Shown: one piece after another, positions 26,907 through 33,589 of the stretch | Layout: each line of letters opens with the position of its first letter | How positions within the stretch are numbered: position 1 is the first letter of the stretch | Source: an uncultured Myxococcales bacterium | Lineage (GTDB): Bacteria; Myxococcota_A; UBA9042 | Reading direction: 5' to 3' | Assembly (NCBI GenBank): GCA_903840165.1 | Contig: CAIMEY010000026.1 | Location: 1-33,737 of the forward strand | DNA length: 33,737 nucleotides | Position numbers and translations under genes: made by a program | The notes under the pieces: model-generated | What the model saw: only the letters and a program-made list of their open reading frames with translations | What the model was told of the DNA's origin: nothing | Databases searched by the model: none

Positions 26907-26935
26907 ATGATCGTGGATTCAAAACCCATTGTCAA
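26907..26935 (-). promoter_or_regulatory. Probable promoter of the xis-int unit
   Basis: Read on the - strand: perfect -35 TTGACA (26930-26935), 17-base spacer, and -10 GATCAT (26907-26912; 4 of 6). The start would fall near 26900, just before a small GGGC-AGCA-GCCC hairpin and the AGGAGG ribosome site. It lies in the 89-base gap after the long operon, giving the integration genes independent control. Confidence 0.65.
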
Positions 26936-26949
26936 ATGAGTGGTTATAC

Positions 26950-26959
26950 ACCGATCGGT
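26950..26959. promoter_or_regulatory. Perfect palindrome upstream of the xis-int promoter
   Basis: ACCGATCGGT is a perfect 10-base palindrome, 14 bases upstream of the inferred -35 box. It could bind an activator, the Xis-like protein itself or another element regulator. A 10-base palindrome also occurs by chance, so confidence is low. Confidence 0.3.
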
Positions 26960-26967
26960 CGAGCGCC

Positions 26968-27753
26968 CTACCATCGGCGGCCTCCCGGTGGCGCCGCATC
27001 TGCTGGGCGCGCCAGTTTCGGCGCGAGCGGCTTCGGTGGCCGCGACACCGTGTCGGCGCGCGCGAACAGGCGCGTCGAGCGGTCCACGCCCGCGCGCCGG
27101 CACATGCGCTCGACGGTTTGGATACGTGCTTGATCGCCATGACAGATCAGCCACAACTCAGTGTCGGGCCGCGGCAGCACCCGGTTGTACCGGGTCAGTT
27201 TGTCTTCCAGGTCCGCGCCTTCGTGACCGCAGTCCGCCTCGGCGAAGATCGTGCGTTCGCGCGGGCCACCACCGAGGAAGACAATGGCGTCAGGGGCCAG
27301 TCCTTGCCGCGTGAGTCCCGCTGCACGTGCGTCGTCCCCCCGGCCGCCGTTCCATTCGAGCAATTCAAGGGCACCAACCTGGGCCAGGGCGGCGCAGTAC
27401 AGCCGGAGGTCGTTCAACAAGATCAAATGCTCGACGGCCGACGATCGTACCGGTGCAGGCAAGCGCAGGCGATCCGTCGCAAAACCATGATCAGCCAGCG
27501 CTTCGAGACCGAGGCGCGTGCACGAGTAGAGGTTCGGGCGCCGGGAACTGAGCAGAGTGGCATTGAGGAGCCGCGCGTCCACGAGTTGCCGCATGCGGTG
27601 CAGCGCCCTGTCCTGGCTGTGGAAGTGCTCACGGGCGATTTGGACCGAATCCAGGAAGCCGCATCGAACGACGTCGTCCAAGATCAGCAGGTCCCGCTTG
27701 GTCAGTTCGACCAGGCAACGTTCTGCGGGGATGCAACGCTTTCGGCGGTCCAT
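26968..27753 (-). CDS. Replication-relaxation-like winged-helix protein
   Basis: A 261-residue protein resembling the Replic_Relax family (plasmid/element proteins linked to replication or transfer). The N-terminal winged-helix region (LTKRDLLILDDVVRCGFLDS, then RMRQLVDARLLN) is followed by a C-terminal domain with DAIVFLGGGPRE, an acidic EADCG and YNRVL. These are family features seen by eye; the function of the family is not well defined. ATG 27753 was chosen because AAGGAG lies six bases upstream; the open frame to 28167 only adds Arg/Pro-rich sequence that overlaps the preceding gene in another frame. Last gene of the long - strand operon. Confidence 0.75.
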   Translation of the reverse strand: MDRRKRCIPAERCLVELTKRDLLILDDVVRCGFLDSVQIAREHFHSQDRALHRMRQLVDARLLNATLLSSRRPNLYSCTRLGLEALADHGFATDRLRLPAPVRSSAVEHLILLNDLRLYCAALAQVGALELLEWNGGRGDDARAAGLTRQGLAPDAIVFLGGGPRERTIFAEADCGHEGADLEDKLTRYNRVLPRPDTELWLICHGDQARIQTVERMCRRAGVDRSTRLFARADTVSRPPKPLAPKLARPADAAPPGGRRW

Positions 27754-27764
27754 AAACGGCTCCT

Positions 27765-28106
27765 TCAGAATCGGTGGGGGTTCTCGACGGTGAAGGGGCA
27801 GCCCGGTTCCTGGCACGGCAGGTTCGCGGTGGCCGGCGCCGGGCATTCGCGCGCCGGGCAGTGCCAACCGCTCCCGCGCCAGACGTGATGGCACGAGCTG
27901 CACTCCCAGATGCCGAATTCCACAAGGCGATGATGGTTCGCACAGTGCACACCGTCTCGCGCAGCCACATCCGACCGGCGCAGTCCGTCCGCGTATTCGC
28001 TGCCGCGGAAAAGGGCGACGACGGCGTAGTAGAGGAAGGTGCCGATGGCATTGAACACTTTCTCGATTGTGACCACGGCCTGTTTCGTCTCGGGCGACAT
28101 ACTCAT
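27765..28106 (-). CDS. Small membrane-anchored zinc-ribbon protein, function unknown
   Basis: A 113-residue protein. Residues about 15-35 are hydrophobic (VFNAIGTFLYYAVVALF), and the second half carries CANHH, CSSCHHVW, CPARECP and CQEPGC, enough Cys/His for two zinc-binding ribbons. Not recognised as a known family. The start overlaps the stop of the ATPase gene by ATGA (28103-28106), with GAGG upstream, so it is translationally coupled. Its place between the VirD4-like ATPase and the replication-relaxation-like gene suggests a role in DNA handling at the membrane, by context only. Confidence 0.8.
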   Translation of the reverse strand: MSMSPETKQAVVTIEKVFNAIGTFLYYAVVALFRGSEYADGLRRSDVAARDGVHCANHHRLVEFGIWECSSCHHVWRGSGWHCPARECPAPATANLPCQEPGCPFTVENPHRF

Positions 28107-29596
28107 CCCAACCTCGAACGCGGCCGCCGCCGCTGTGGTGTTGCCGGCACCGGGTCATCGGCCGCACGCACAGCCGGTGCGACTTCAGGTGCGTCTTCCA
28201 GGTGGACCGCTGGCGGGAGCGGGCGCGGGCACAGGCGTCGCTTCATCGCCTCGATTGCCGTTGCGTTTGCGCGAAGCGCGCGGGCCCATCCTTCGCGGTC
28301 TGCGTCTACCGCCCTGAAGCGAGTGGGCAAACCGTTCGCCTCGGAGAAGTAGAACTCGCCGGGCGGCAGGCTGATCAGTTCCGACGTAATGCGACTGGCA
28401 GTAGACTGGGCCACGGCGGGACCCAACGCCTCGCGAACGTACAAGGCCGCGTCAGCGCTCGCCAATCGCCCGGTAATGGCGTAGCGGCTGTTCGTCAGCA
28501 GGGACTCAAAAAGCGCACCCGAGGCGTCTCGAAGTGCTCGTGTTCCTTGAGAAATCAAGAGAATCTGGAGGTTGCGGCTCCGTCCCGTTTCAACCAAACG
28601 ACGCAAAACATCCTGGAGGCCGACGGCGGCGAGCTGGCACTCATCGATTGCGATAGTTGTCGCGTGGCCCGGCCACGGGCTTTGCCGGCTTGCCAGCAGA
28701 TTGCTGAAACACTGGCGCACGAGAAGCGACGCAAAGAATTCAACAAGTTCAAGGCTTCCGCCCGGCGGGTCGCCCATCCGGACGATCGTCGTCACGCCCG
28801 GCGCGGTCAGGCGCGACCAGTCCAGCGACGAAGAAGCTCCAAACATATTCTCGACTTCCGCGTACGGACTCAGCACCGACTTGACTCTCGTCCAGGTGGC
28901 GGCCATCGCGTCGGGCGGCAGGCGCACCGCTTGCAGGAACCGGCGCGCACGCTCGTTGGGGCATCGCGCCGCCAGGCGGTCCATGGCCGCGGGGTTGGAA
29001 AGCGCGTCCACGATCCAGATCGGGCTGCTTCCTGGCGTTTCCCATGCCGCGTGTGCTGTGGACGAGATCCGTTCCATCTGCCGACCGCCCAACGGCATCG
29101 CGAGCACGCCAGCGCCAGATACGTGTCCGATCAGGTGCGCAAACTGCACCGCAAGCAGGTCCGTCGGCAGGCCGGCGGTGTCCGCCCGCATGAGGTTGAG
29201 CGGAAACTGGCCTGGCGCGCCGTTCCGCGCGAAGGGGTCGAGATAGTAGGTGTTCTCGAGCGCCCCTGGGATGCGCGCCAGTCCGCCGAGCAGCGGCTCG
29301 CAGCCGTCCCCCTTCAGGTCGAACAGCACCCACGACCGCCGAGCACCTGGCGGCACGTGAGCGTATTCGTATGCAATCGACTGGACTTGGAAGTACGTGA
29401 ACAGTGTGCTCTTGCGGCAGCCGGTGCTGCCGCCGATCCAGCCACTGCCGCCGCGCGCGGTCGACGGTCGCTCGATATGCGGCATGTTGGGCGTACCAAG
29501 CGCAGCCAAAGCGATCGCGTCCGCCGGAACGGCCCGCGCCGCCGCAGCAGGGCGGCGGAACGCGGGCATTGTCGGCGAGCGGTCGTTCTGCGGCAT
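28103..29596 (-). CDS. VirD4/FtsK-like P-loop ATPase (coupling-protein type)
   Basis: A 497-residue ATPase of the HerA/FtsK/VirD4 superfamily. The Walker A region GSTGCRKST (56-64) has Arg61 where Gly normally precedes the Lys. Walker B is TIAIDECQ (Asp318, Glu319), then LISQGTRAL, matching the sensor/Gln motif of coupling ATPases, and SRYAITGRLASADAALYV. Residues FDLKGDG and YLDPFARNG also fit TraD/VirD4-like proteins. No membrane segment lies in this protein; the two small membrane proteins encoded just upstream may supply the anchor. It could pump DNA in conjugation or serve another DNA-handling role. The start ATG has TAGGAG upstream, nine bases after the preceding gene. Confidence 0.8.
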   Translation of the reverse strand: MPQNDRSPTMPAFRRPAAAARAVPADAIALAALGTPNMPHIERPSTARGGSGWIGGSTGCRKSTLFTYFQVQSIAYEYAHVPPGARRSWVLFDLKGDGCEPLLGGLARIPGALENTYYLDPFARNGAPGQFPLNLMRADTAGLPTDLLAVQFAHLIGHVSGAGVLAMPLGGRQMERISSTAHAAWETPGSSPIWIVDALSNPAAMDRLAARCPNERARRFLQAVRLPPDAMAATWTRVKSVLSPYAEVENMFGASSSLDWSRLTAPGVTTIVRMGDPPGGSLELVEFFASLLVRQCFSNLLASRQSPWPGHATTIAIDECQLAAVGLQDVLRRLVETGRSRNLQILLISQGTRALRDASGALFESLLTNSRYAITGRLASADAALYVREALGPAVAQSTASRITSELISLPPGEFYFSEANGLPTRFRAVDADREGWARALRANATAIEAMKRRLCPRPLPPAVHLEDAPEVAPAVRAADDPVPATPQRRRPRSRLG

Positions 29597-29605
29597 CTAC
29601 GTCTC

Positions 29606-29920
29606 CTACTCTGCGTCGATGCGCCGTTTCTTTGAGGTTTTCGGCGCTTCCGGCGGCGCTTCCAGTTGTCGCTGCGCCGGACGCTTCTTGGCCTTGTCGT
29701 CGTTGGAACTCCGCGTGATCACAAAGCCCAAGCCGACGGCCGCAAACGGCAGGAGCACGGGGGCGATCGGCTCCACAGCGGTCCAAACGGCGGTGAGAAG
29801 CGCGAGCCCGGCGACTGGACCGACAACGGCGACGACAGCAAGCGTGGCCCAGTCGCGGACACCTTGCTGCCACGCGATGCAGACCGCTGCGATGCACAAG
29901 ATTGGGACGAAAATAGCCAT
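29606..29920 (-). CDS. Small membrane protein, unknown
   Basis: A 104-residue protein with two or three hydrophobic segments (IFVPILCIAAVCIAW, WATLAVVAVVGPVAGLALL, IAPVLLPFAAVGLGFVI) and a basic tail (KAKKRPAQRQ, KTSKKRR) that should face the cytoplasm. No family is recognised. GAGG precedes the ATG. The gene lies 27 bases after another membrane protein gene and directly before the VirD4-like ATPase, so it may be part of the same membrane complex. Confidence 0.75.
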   Translation of the reverse strand: MAIFVPILCIAAVCIAWQQGVRDWATLAVVAVVGPVAGLALLTAVWTAVEPIAPVLLPFAAVGLGFVITRSSNDDKAKKRPAQRQLEAPPEAPKTSKKRRIDAE

Positions 29921-29947
29921 GGGTTCCTCGCCTTTGCGGTGCTTCGA

Positions 29948-30325
29948 CTAGGGTTGAGGATCTCGATCTTGAGCCGGGGGGGCCGCGTCACCTTCTTCAG
30001 GTTTCGGCACGTTCAGGAACCCCTTAAAGACCTGCGAGTTGCGCACGGCCACGAACACCCACGAAACGACGGCGGCAGTCGCCACGGTCCAGACCGTCAT
30101 CGGCAAATACTCCTCTGGGATTAGGTATTTGGCCGCTTGCCACGCGACGCCGATGATCATCGCGGCGCCCAAGAACTCGATCACAACGCGCGAAGTGCTG
30201 TCCAGATACGCCAGGCCGGCCGGACGGCCAAGGACCAGTTGGACGACGCTGCTGCCGAGGAAGGCGATGACGAACAGCGCCGTTAACGCCATGCTAAACA
30301 TACTGATAATAAAGTGCTCTTCCAT
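29948..30325 (-). CDS. Small three-helix membrane protein, unknown
   Basis: A 125-residue protein. ATG 30325 was chosen because GGAGG lies six bases upstream and the ATG overlaps the stop of the 51-residue gene as TGATG; the longer open frame to 30406 would overlap that gene. Three hydrophobic segments are visible (SMALTALFVIAFLGSSVVQL, VVIEFLGAAMIIGVAWQA, MTVWTVATAAVVSWVFVAV), followed by an acidic, Pro-rich cytoplasmic-type tail. Not recognised. Context suggests a partner of the ATPase encoded downstream. Confidence 0.78.
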   Translation of the reverse strand: MEEHFIISMFSMALTALFVIAFLGSSVVQLVLGRPAGLAYLDSTSRVVIEFLGAAMIIGVAWQAAKYLIPEEYLPMTVWTVATAAVVSWVFVAVRNSQVFKGFLNVPKPEEGDAAPPAQDRDPQP

Positions 30326-30480
30326 CAATCGCCTCCAACTTCCACGCAAAGTGCATTCTGGACGGTGAACTTCACCGTCGCCTGTGCACACGTTTCGCGA
30401 CGCCACACGCCGAAGGTCGTCGCAGCTTCCATGACCATAAGGAAGGGGCCAAACACTTGAATTCCAAACGTCTCGTACAT
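30325..30480 (-). CDS. 51-residue protein ending in VGGD, unknown
   Basis: A short gene between the AAA+ and membrane protein genes. It has GAGAGG six bases before the ATG, starts one base after the AAA+ stop codon, and overlaps the next start as TGATG. This packing is the main evidence that it is real. The N-terminal half is hydrophobic (VFGPFLMVMEAATTFGVW); the C-terminal half looks beta-prone and ends CVEVGGD. The Gly-Gly near the C-terminus recalls ubiquitin-like precursors, but 51 residues is short for a beta-grasp fold, so this is only a possibility. No family recognised. Confidence 0.65.
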   Translation of the reverse strand: MYETFGIQVFGPFLMVMEAATTFGVWRRETCAQATVKFTVQNALCVEVGGD

Positions 30481-30481
30481 C

Positions 30482-31840
30482 TCACACCTCTCCCTTGGGG
30501 CTGGCACCCAACGTCAACGGTGCACTCTGCGGCTGCGGGGAGCTGCGATCTCTGCCGACGCGCTTGCCCGGCAGGTCCAGTCGCCACGGTGGGCCGACCA
30601 GTTCAAAGGGGCCAAACTGTCCATTTTCATGAGCTTCGGCGAAGGTGTCGCCGAGCAGTTCGTCTGCCGCCGCCTTGATGCTGCGGGCTCCGAACTCCAT
30701 CTCGCGGCTGTCGAGCACAGTGGCGACCAACTCCGGCGCGACCCAATCGACCAGGATGCCGTACTCTTGGGCGACCTCGACGACCACGAGCGCTGCAGCT
30801 TCCGCCTCGTCCGCCGCCGACAACGGCAGGAATGGAACCACGGCCGTGAAGCGGCCAGCGACCTCTGGCCGCATGCCGCGCGCGACGAGGAGCTTTCGGC
30901 ACAAGTCGGACACGCGGCTCGCCGGCATCGCCTGCACCTTACTGAACGCATCGACTTCCGTGCTGATCAGATTGCTGGTGAAGACGAAGATGGCGTGGCG
31001 GCAGTCGACCGCCTCAGCCACGCGGCCCGAGCGGGTCATGGTTCCCGCCGAGAGGGCGTTCATCAGGGTGTCCAACAGAACCGTATGCGCCTTCTCGAGC
31101 TCATCGATGATGGGCAAGCTGCGGCTGTTCGCGGCCAAATGGTCCACCAAGGCGCCGCCAGCTTCGTGCCCGACGTAGCCGACCGGCGCGCCCAACAGCT
31201 GGGACACGCGGTGCGGTTCCGAGTACTCATTCGCGTTGATAAGGATGGGCCGGAAGCCGTAGTCGCGCAGGAATGCCGCGAGTCGACGCGCGGTCTCAGT
31301 CTTGCCGCTGCCGGTCGGACCGACCAAGAGCAGCGACGCCGGGTGGCGCGGGACTGGGCGGCGCAGGTGGCGCACCACCGTCGCTGCGACCGTAGCGATG
31401 GCGACATCCTGACCGGCGATGTAGCCGCGCAGCCAGGCTGAGATGTCCTCGGTCTTCGGCGTACCGAGCGCGGCGCCAACGCGCAGATCTTCAACGGCGA
31501 GGACGTCGGTCACGCCGCGGCGAGCTGGGCGCGGGCGGCCGAGCAGCTCGTCGAGGCGCGCCAGCGCCGCTGCGGCGTCGCCGTCGACGCTGAACAACAG
31601 CTGCCCGCCACCGGCAATCGGCCGGTCCTGAGCTACCTGCCCGAGAACCACGTCGGGCAGATGAACGCTCACGGGCAGCCAGACCTCGGTGCCGGTGTCG
31701 GTGGCTACCAGGACGACGTCCAAGGCGTCGGGCTCGACGGCCACACCGACGTACAATTCGCGCACCGTCGCGACGCCGGTGCGCGCCATCGCGGCGGTGA
31801 CATTCCCAAGAGTTTCAATGGCCAACGGCAGGCTGTTCAT
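30482..31840 (-). CDS. AAA+ unfoldase, ClpA/ClpB second-ring type
   Basis: A 452-residue single-ring AAA+ protein. Residues 1-140 are an N-terminal domain I do not recognise. The ATPase region carries Walker A GPTGSGKT (174-181), NEYSEPHRVSQLLGAPVGYVG with the aromatic GYVG pore loop typical of ClpA/B/C second rings, Walker B IIDELEKAH (Asp246, Glu247), FTSNL, an arginine-finger-like RF in EVAGRFTAVVPF, and a C-terminal EFGARSIKAAADELL like the Clp sensor-2 region. No LGF/IGF-type ClpP-binding loop was noticed, so a disaggregase or remodelling role is as likely as feeding a protease. ATG 31840 (CGGAG upstream) follows the E1-like stop by two bases. The longer frame to 31912 overlaps that gene. 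Confidence 0.88.
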   Translation of the reverse strand: MNSLPLAIETLGNVTAAMARTGVATVRELYVGVAVEPDALDVVLVATDTGTEVWLPVSVHLPDVVLGQVAQDRPIAGGGQLLFSVDGDAAAALARLDELLGRPRPARRGVTDVLAVEDLRVGAALGTPKTEDISAWLRGYIAGQDVAIATVAATVVRHLRRPVPRHPASLLLVGPTGSGKTETARRLAAFLRDYGFRPILINANEYSEPHRVSQLLGAPVGYVGHEAGGALVDHLAANSRSLPIIDELEKAHTVLLDTLMNALSAGTMTRSGRVAEAVDCRHAIFVFTSNLISTEVDAFSKVQAMPASRVSDLCRKLLVARGMRPEVAGRFTAVVPFLPLSAADEAEAAALVVVEVAQEYGILVDWVAPELVATVLDSREMEFGARSIKAAADELLGDTFAEAHENGQFGPFELVGPPWRLDLPGKRVGRDRSSPQPQSAPLTLGASPKGEV

Positions 31841-31842
31841 GG

Positions 31843-32706
31843 CTAGGCTCCGGCTTTGGCGCAGCAGGGGCACTGCGGGTCGAAGTCGGGCGTAAGCCAG
31901 AGGGTATCGCACGCCAAGAAGGCGAAATCCTGCAATTCTCGCTTGAAGTCGCGCGGTTCACTCGGCAAGTCCGCAAGCACCAAGTCGAACAAGTCGACCG
32001 CGTCCCAGCGGTACTCAGGGTGCATCCGAACGACCACCTGCGTGCGCTTGCCCATCTTCTGGAGGAAGCGGCCAGCGTCGGTGTCCGTTCCCTTGGACAA
32101 CAGCGCCAAGGCAATCTTGAGCGCAATGGCGTCGATGAAGCCGATGTCGGCGCCCAATCCGCGCGCGCCGTCGAGGTCCACCTGCGCATCGCCGCGTTCA
32201 GCGGCTTTGAAGCGGCTGGCCGCCACGCAGCGGTAGCACGGGCTACCCGGCATGACCACTGTCACCATGCCGCCTGCGGCGCGCTCGTGAACGTCCACCA
32301 GCACGGCCGGGATGCGATGCTTGACCGCCATGTCGTTCACGTGCGCCTGGGCGTCCAGTGAGTCGGTCAGGCCCAAGAGCAGGTCCGGGCGGTTCGGGCC
32401 GGTGCAGTAGGCATCGGTGAGAACGTCTTGGATTTTGGCCACGTGGGCATGGACGGTAGTGCCCGGCGCGGCCTCCTCCATGTGGGCCTTGAGTGCGTCA
32501 ACCTTGAATTTGCCAACATCGCCCTTGCGATAGTACGTGCGGGGCAAGTTCGGCGGGTCGACGGTATCCTGGTCGACGAGCGACACGTCGCAGCCGTGTT
32601 TACCCAGCTTGACCGCCAGGTCGCTGCCGCCGCTGGCACCGCCAACGCAGCAGTGCTTGCCATTCAGGTCGGCCATCAGGCCGGCAAACCGCGTAAACGT
32701 CTTCAT
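31843..32706 (-). CDS. ThiF/MoeB/E1-like adenylyltransferase
   Basis: A 287-residue E1-superfamily protein, expected to adenylate the C-terminus of a ubiquitin-like or sulfur-carrier protein. The Rossmann loop GGASGG (22-27), DQDTVDPPNLPR (45-56, the D-x-D-x-V-x3-N-L-x-R signature), Lys66 or Lys68, and TDS with Asp115 are in place. Two zinc cysteine pairs occur: CYRC (157-160) and CPCC (279-282). There is no separate catalytic-Cys domain as in eukaryotic E1. ATG 32706 has GAGG upstream and starts one base after the JAB stop codon. Neighbours (JAB before, AAA+ after) argue for protein modification rather than thiamin or molybdopterin synthesis; no biosynthetic gene for those cofactors is nearby. 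Confidence 0.9.
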   Translation of the reverse strand: MKTFTRFAGLMADLNGKHCCVGGASGGSDLAVKLGKHGCDVSLVDQDTVDPPNLPRTYYRKGDVGKFKVDALKAHMEEAAPGTTVHAHVAKIQDVLTDAYCTGPNRPDLLLGLTDSLDAQAHVNDMAVKHRIPAVLVDVHERAAGGMVTVVMPGSPCYRCVAASRFKAAERGDAQVDLDGARGLGADIGFIDAIALKIALALLSKGTDTDAGRFLQKMGKRTQVVVRMHPEYRWDAVDLFDLVLADLPSEPRDFKRELQDFAFLACDTLWLTPDFDPQCPCCAKAGA

Positions 32707-32707
32707 C

Positions 32708-33586
32708 TTACACCTCACGCGCGCACACCATGGCGCGCTCAAAGACCGTGGCGAGGCGCACTTCGACGCACTCCGTCGAGCGCAACTTCCACGGCACCGG
32801 GTAGAACTGGATGGCCGCTGGCATGTGGGTCATGAGCAGCGGAGGCACGAGCGGGAAGTGGTCGGGCAGATAAACCTCGTAGCGGAAATCGCCGTCGGCC
32901 AAGACGAGCGTGCGGCCATCGACAGCGACAACCGCGCCAACGCGCTCGGCCAGATGCTCCAGATTCAGCGTGATGAGCAAGGGCCGGGGCTGGAGCTGGT
33001 CGCCAGCTTTCTCGGCAAACTCGCTCGGGAATTCCCGAATCGGGAATGCTCCTTCCTCGCACACCACGACATCGGCAAGGGCCGGCGTGTGCGGGTCGTC
33101 CGCCTCCACGACCCACGGCGTCATCACCGGCGTCGGCGTCAGGCTGCCGGTGACAATCGGCATCAACATGCGGGTCGCCACCTCGTTTTGTTCGAGGAAC
33201 GCCCGCGCGAATCCCAGGTCGCCTTGCGCCGGGCCGGATTCGCGGCTCGGGTACGGCGAACCCGGGTGGCTATGGACAAAGCCGTCCAGCAGGCGCATCG
33301 GCTTGCCATCCGCCAGGCGGTCCTGTTCGGCACTGCACGTCTTGAGGTTCGGCGCGTAGGCAACCGACGACGCGCACCGACTGCCCTCTTCATCGAAGAC
33401 AAACAAGCAGGCGCCGGCAGTTTGCGCCGGGCCGAAGAGCATCCCTCCTGTCTCTGGCGGCTGACTGCCGACGGTGCCGGCGATCGCAGCGAGCACCTGC
33501 GGCGTCAAGTGAATGGGTGCCGACGCGCGCTTGAAATCGCGTCCGGTCTTCGGCAAAGCCGTGGCGATGGTCAATTTCCGCTGCAT
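32708..33586 (-). CDS. JAB/JAMM isopeptidase-like protein, possible E2-like C-terminal half
   Basis: A 292-residue protein. Residues about 25-150 form a JAB/MPN domain: PPETGGMLFG with the conserved Glu45, and HSHP with His105 and His107, followed by Asp123. The spacing from the second His to Asp is longer than the canonical HxHx7SxxD, and Ala120 sits where Ser is expected. JAB proteins of this type remove or mature ubiquitin-like modifiers. Residues about 205-292 include YEVYLPDHFPLVPP (236-249) and Cys273, which recalls the E2/UBC core strand and PxxPP turn; this part is an inference. The start ATG has GAGGAG upstream, overlapping the stop of the preceding gene. It is followed after one base by the E1-like gene. 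Confidence 0.82.
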   Translation of the reverse strand: MQRKLTIATALPKTGRDFKRASAPIHLTPQVLAAIAGTVGSQPPETGGMLFGPAQTAGACLFVFDEEGSRCASSVAYAPNLKTCSAEQDRLADGKPMRLLDGFVHSHPGSPYPSRESGPAQGDLGFARAFLEQNEVATRMLMPIVTGSLTPTPVMTPWVVEADDPHTPALADVVVCEEGAFPIREFPSEFAEKAGDQLQPRPLLITLNLEHLAERVGAVVAVDGRTLVLADGDFRYEVYLPDHFPLVPPLLMTHMPAAIQFYPVPWKLRSTECVEVRLATVFERAMVCAREV

Positions 33587-33589
33587 GCC

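Noticed and set aside
25964..27133. 389-residue + strand open frame opposite the integrase
   Set aside because: Antisense shadow in GC-rich DNA, rich in Arg/Ala/Val with no motif; the integrase on the other strand has every catalytic residue.
28202..29635. 477-residue + strand open frame opposite the VirD4-like ATPase (and the 28749-29897 - strand frame)
   Set aside because: Both are frame shadows of the ATPase gene, which alone has Walker motifs, a ribosome site and coupling to its neighbours.
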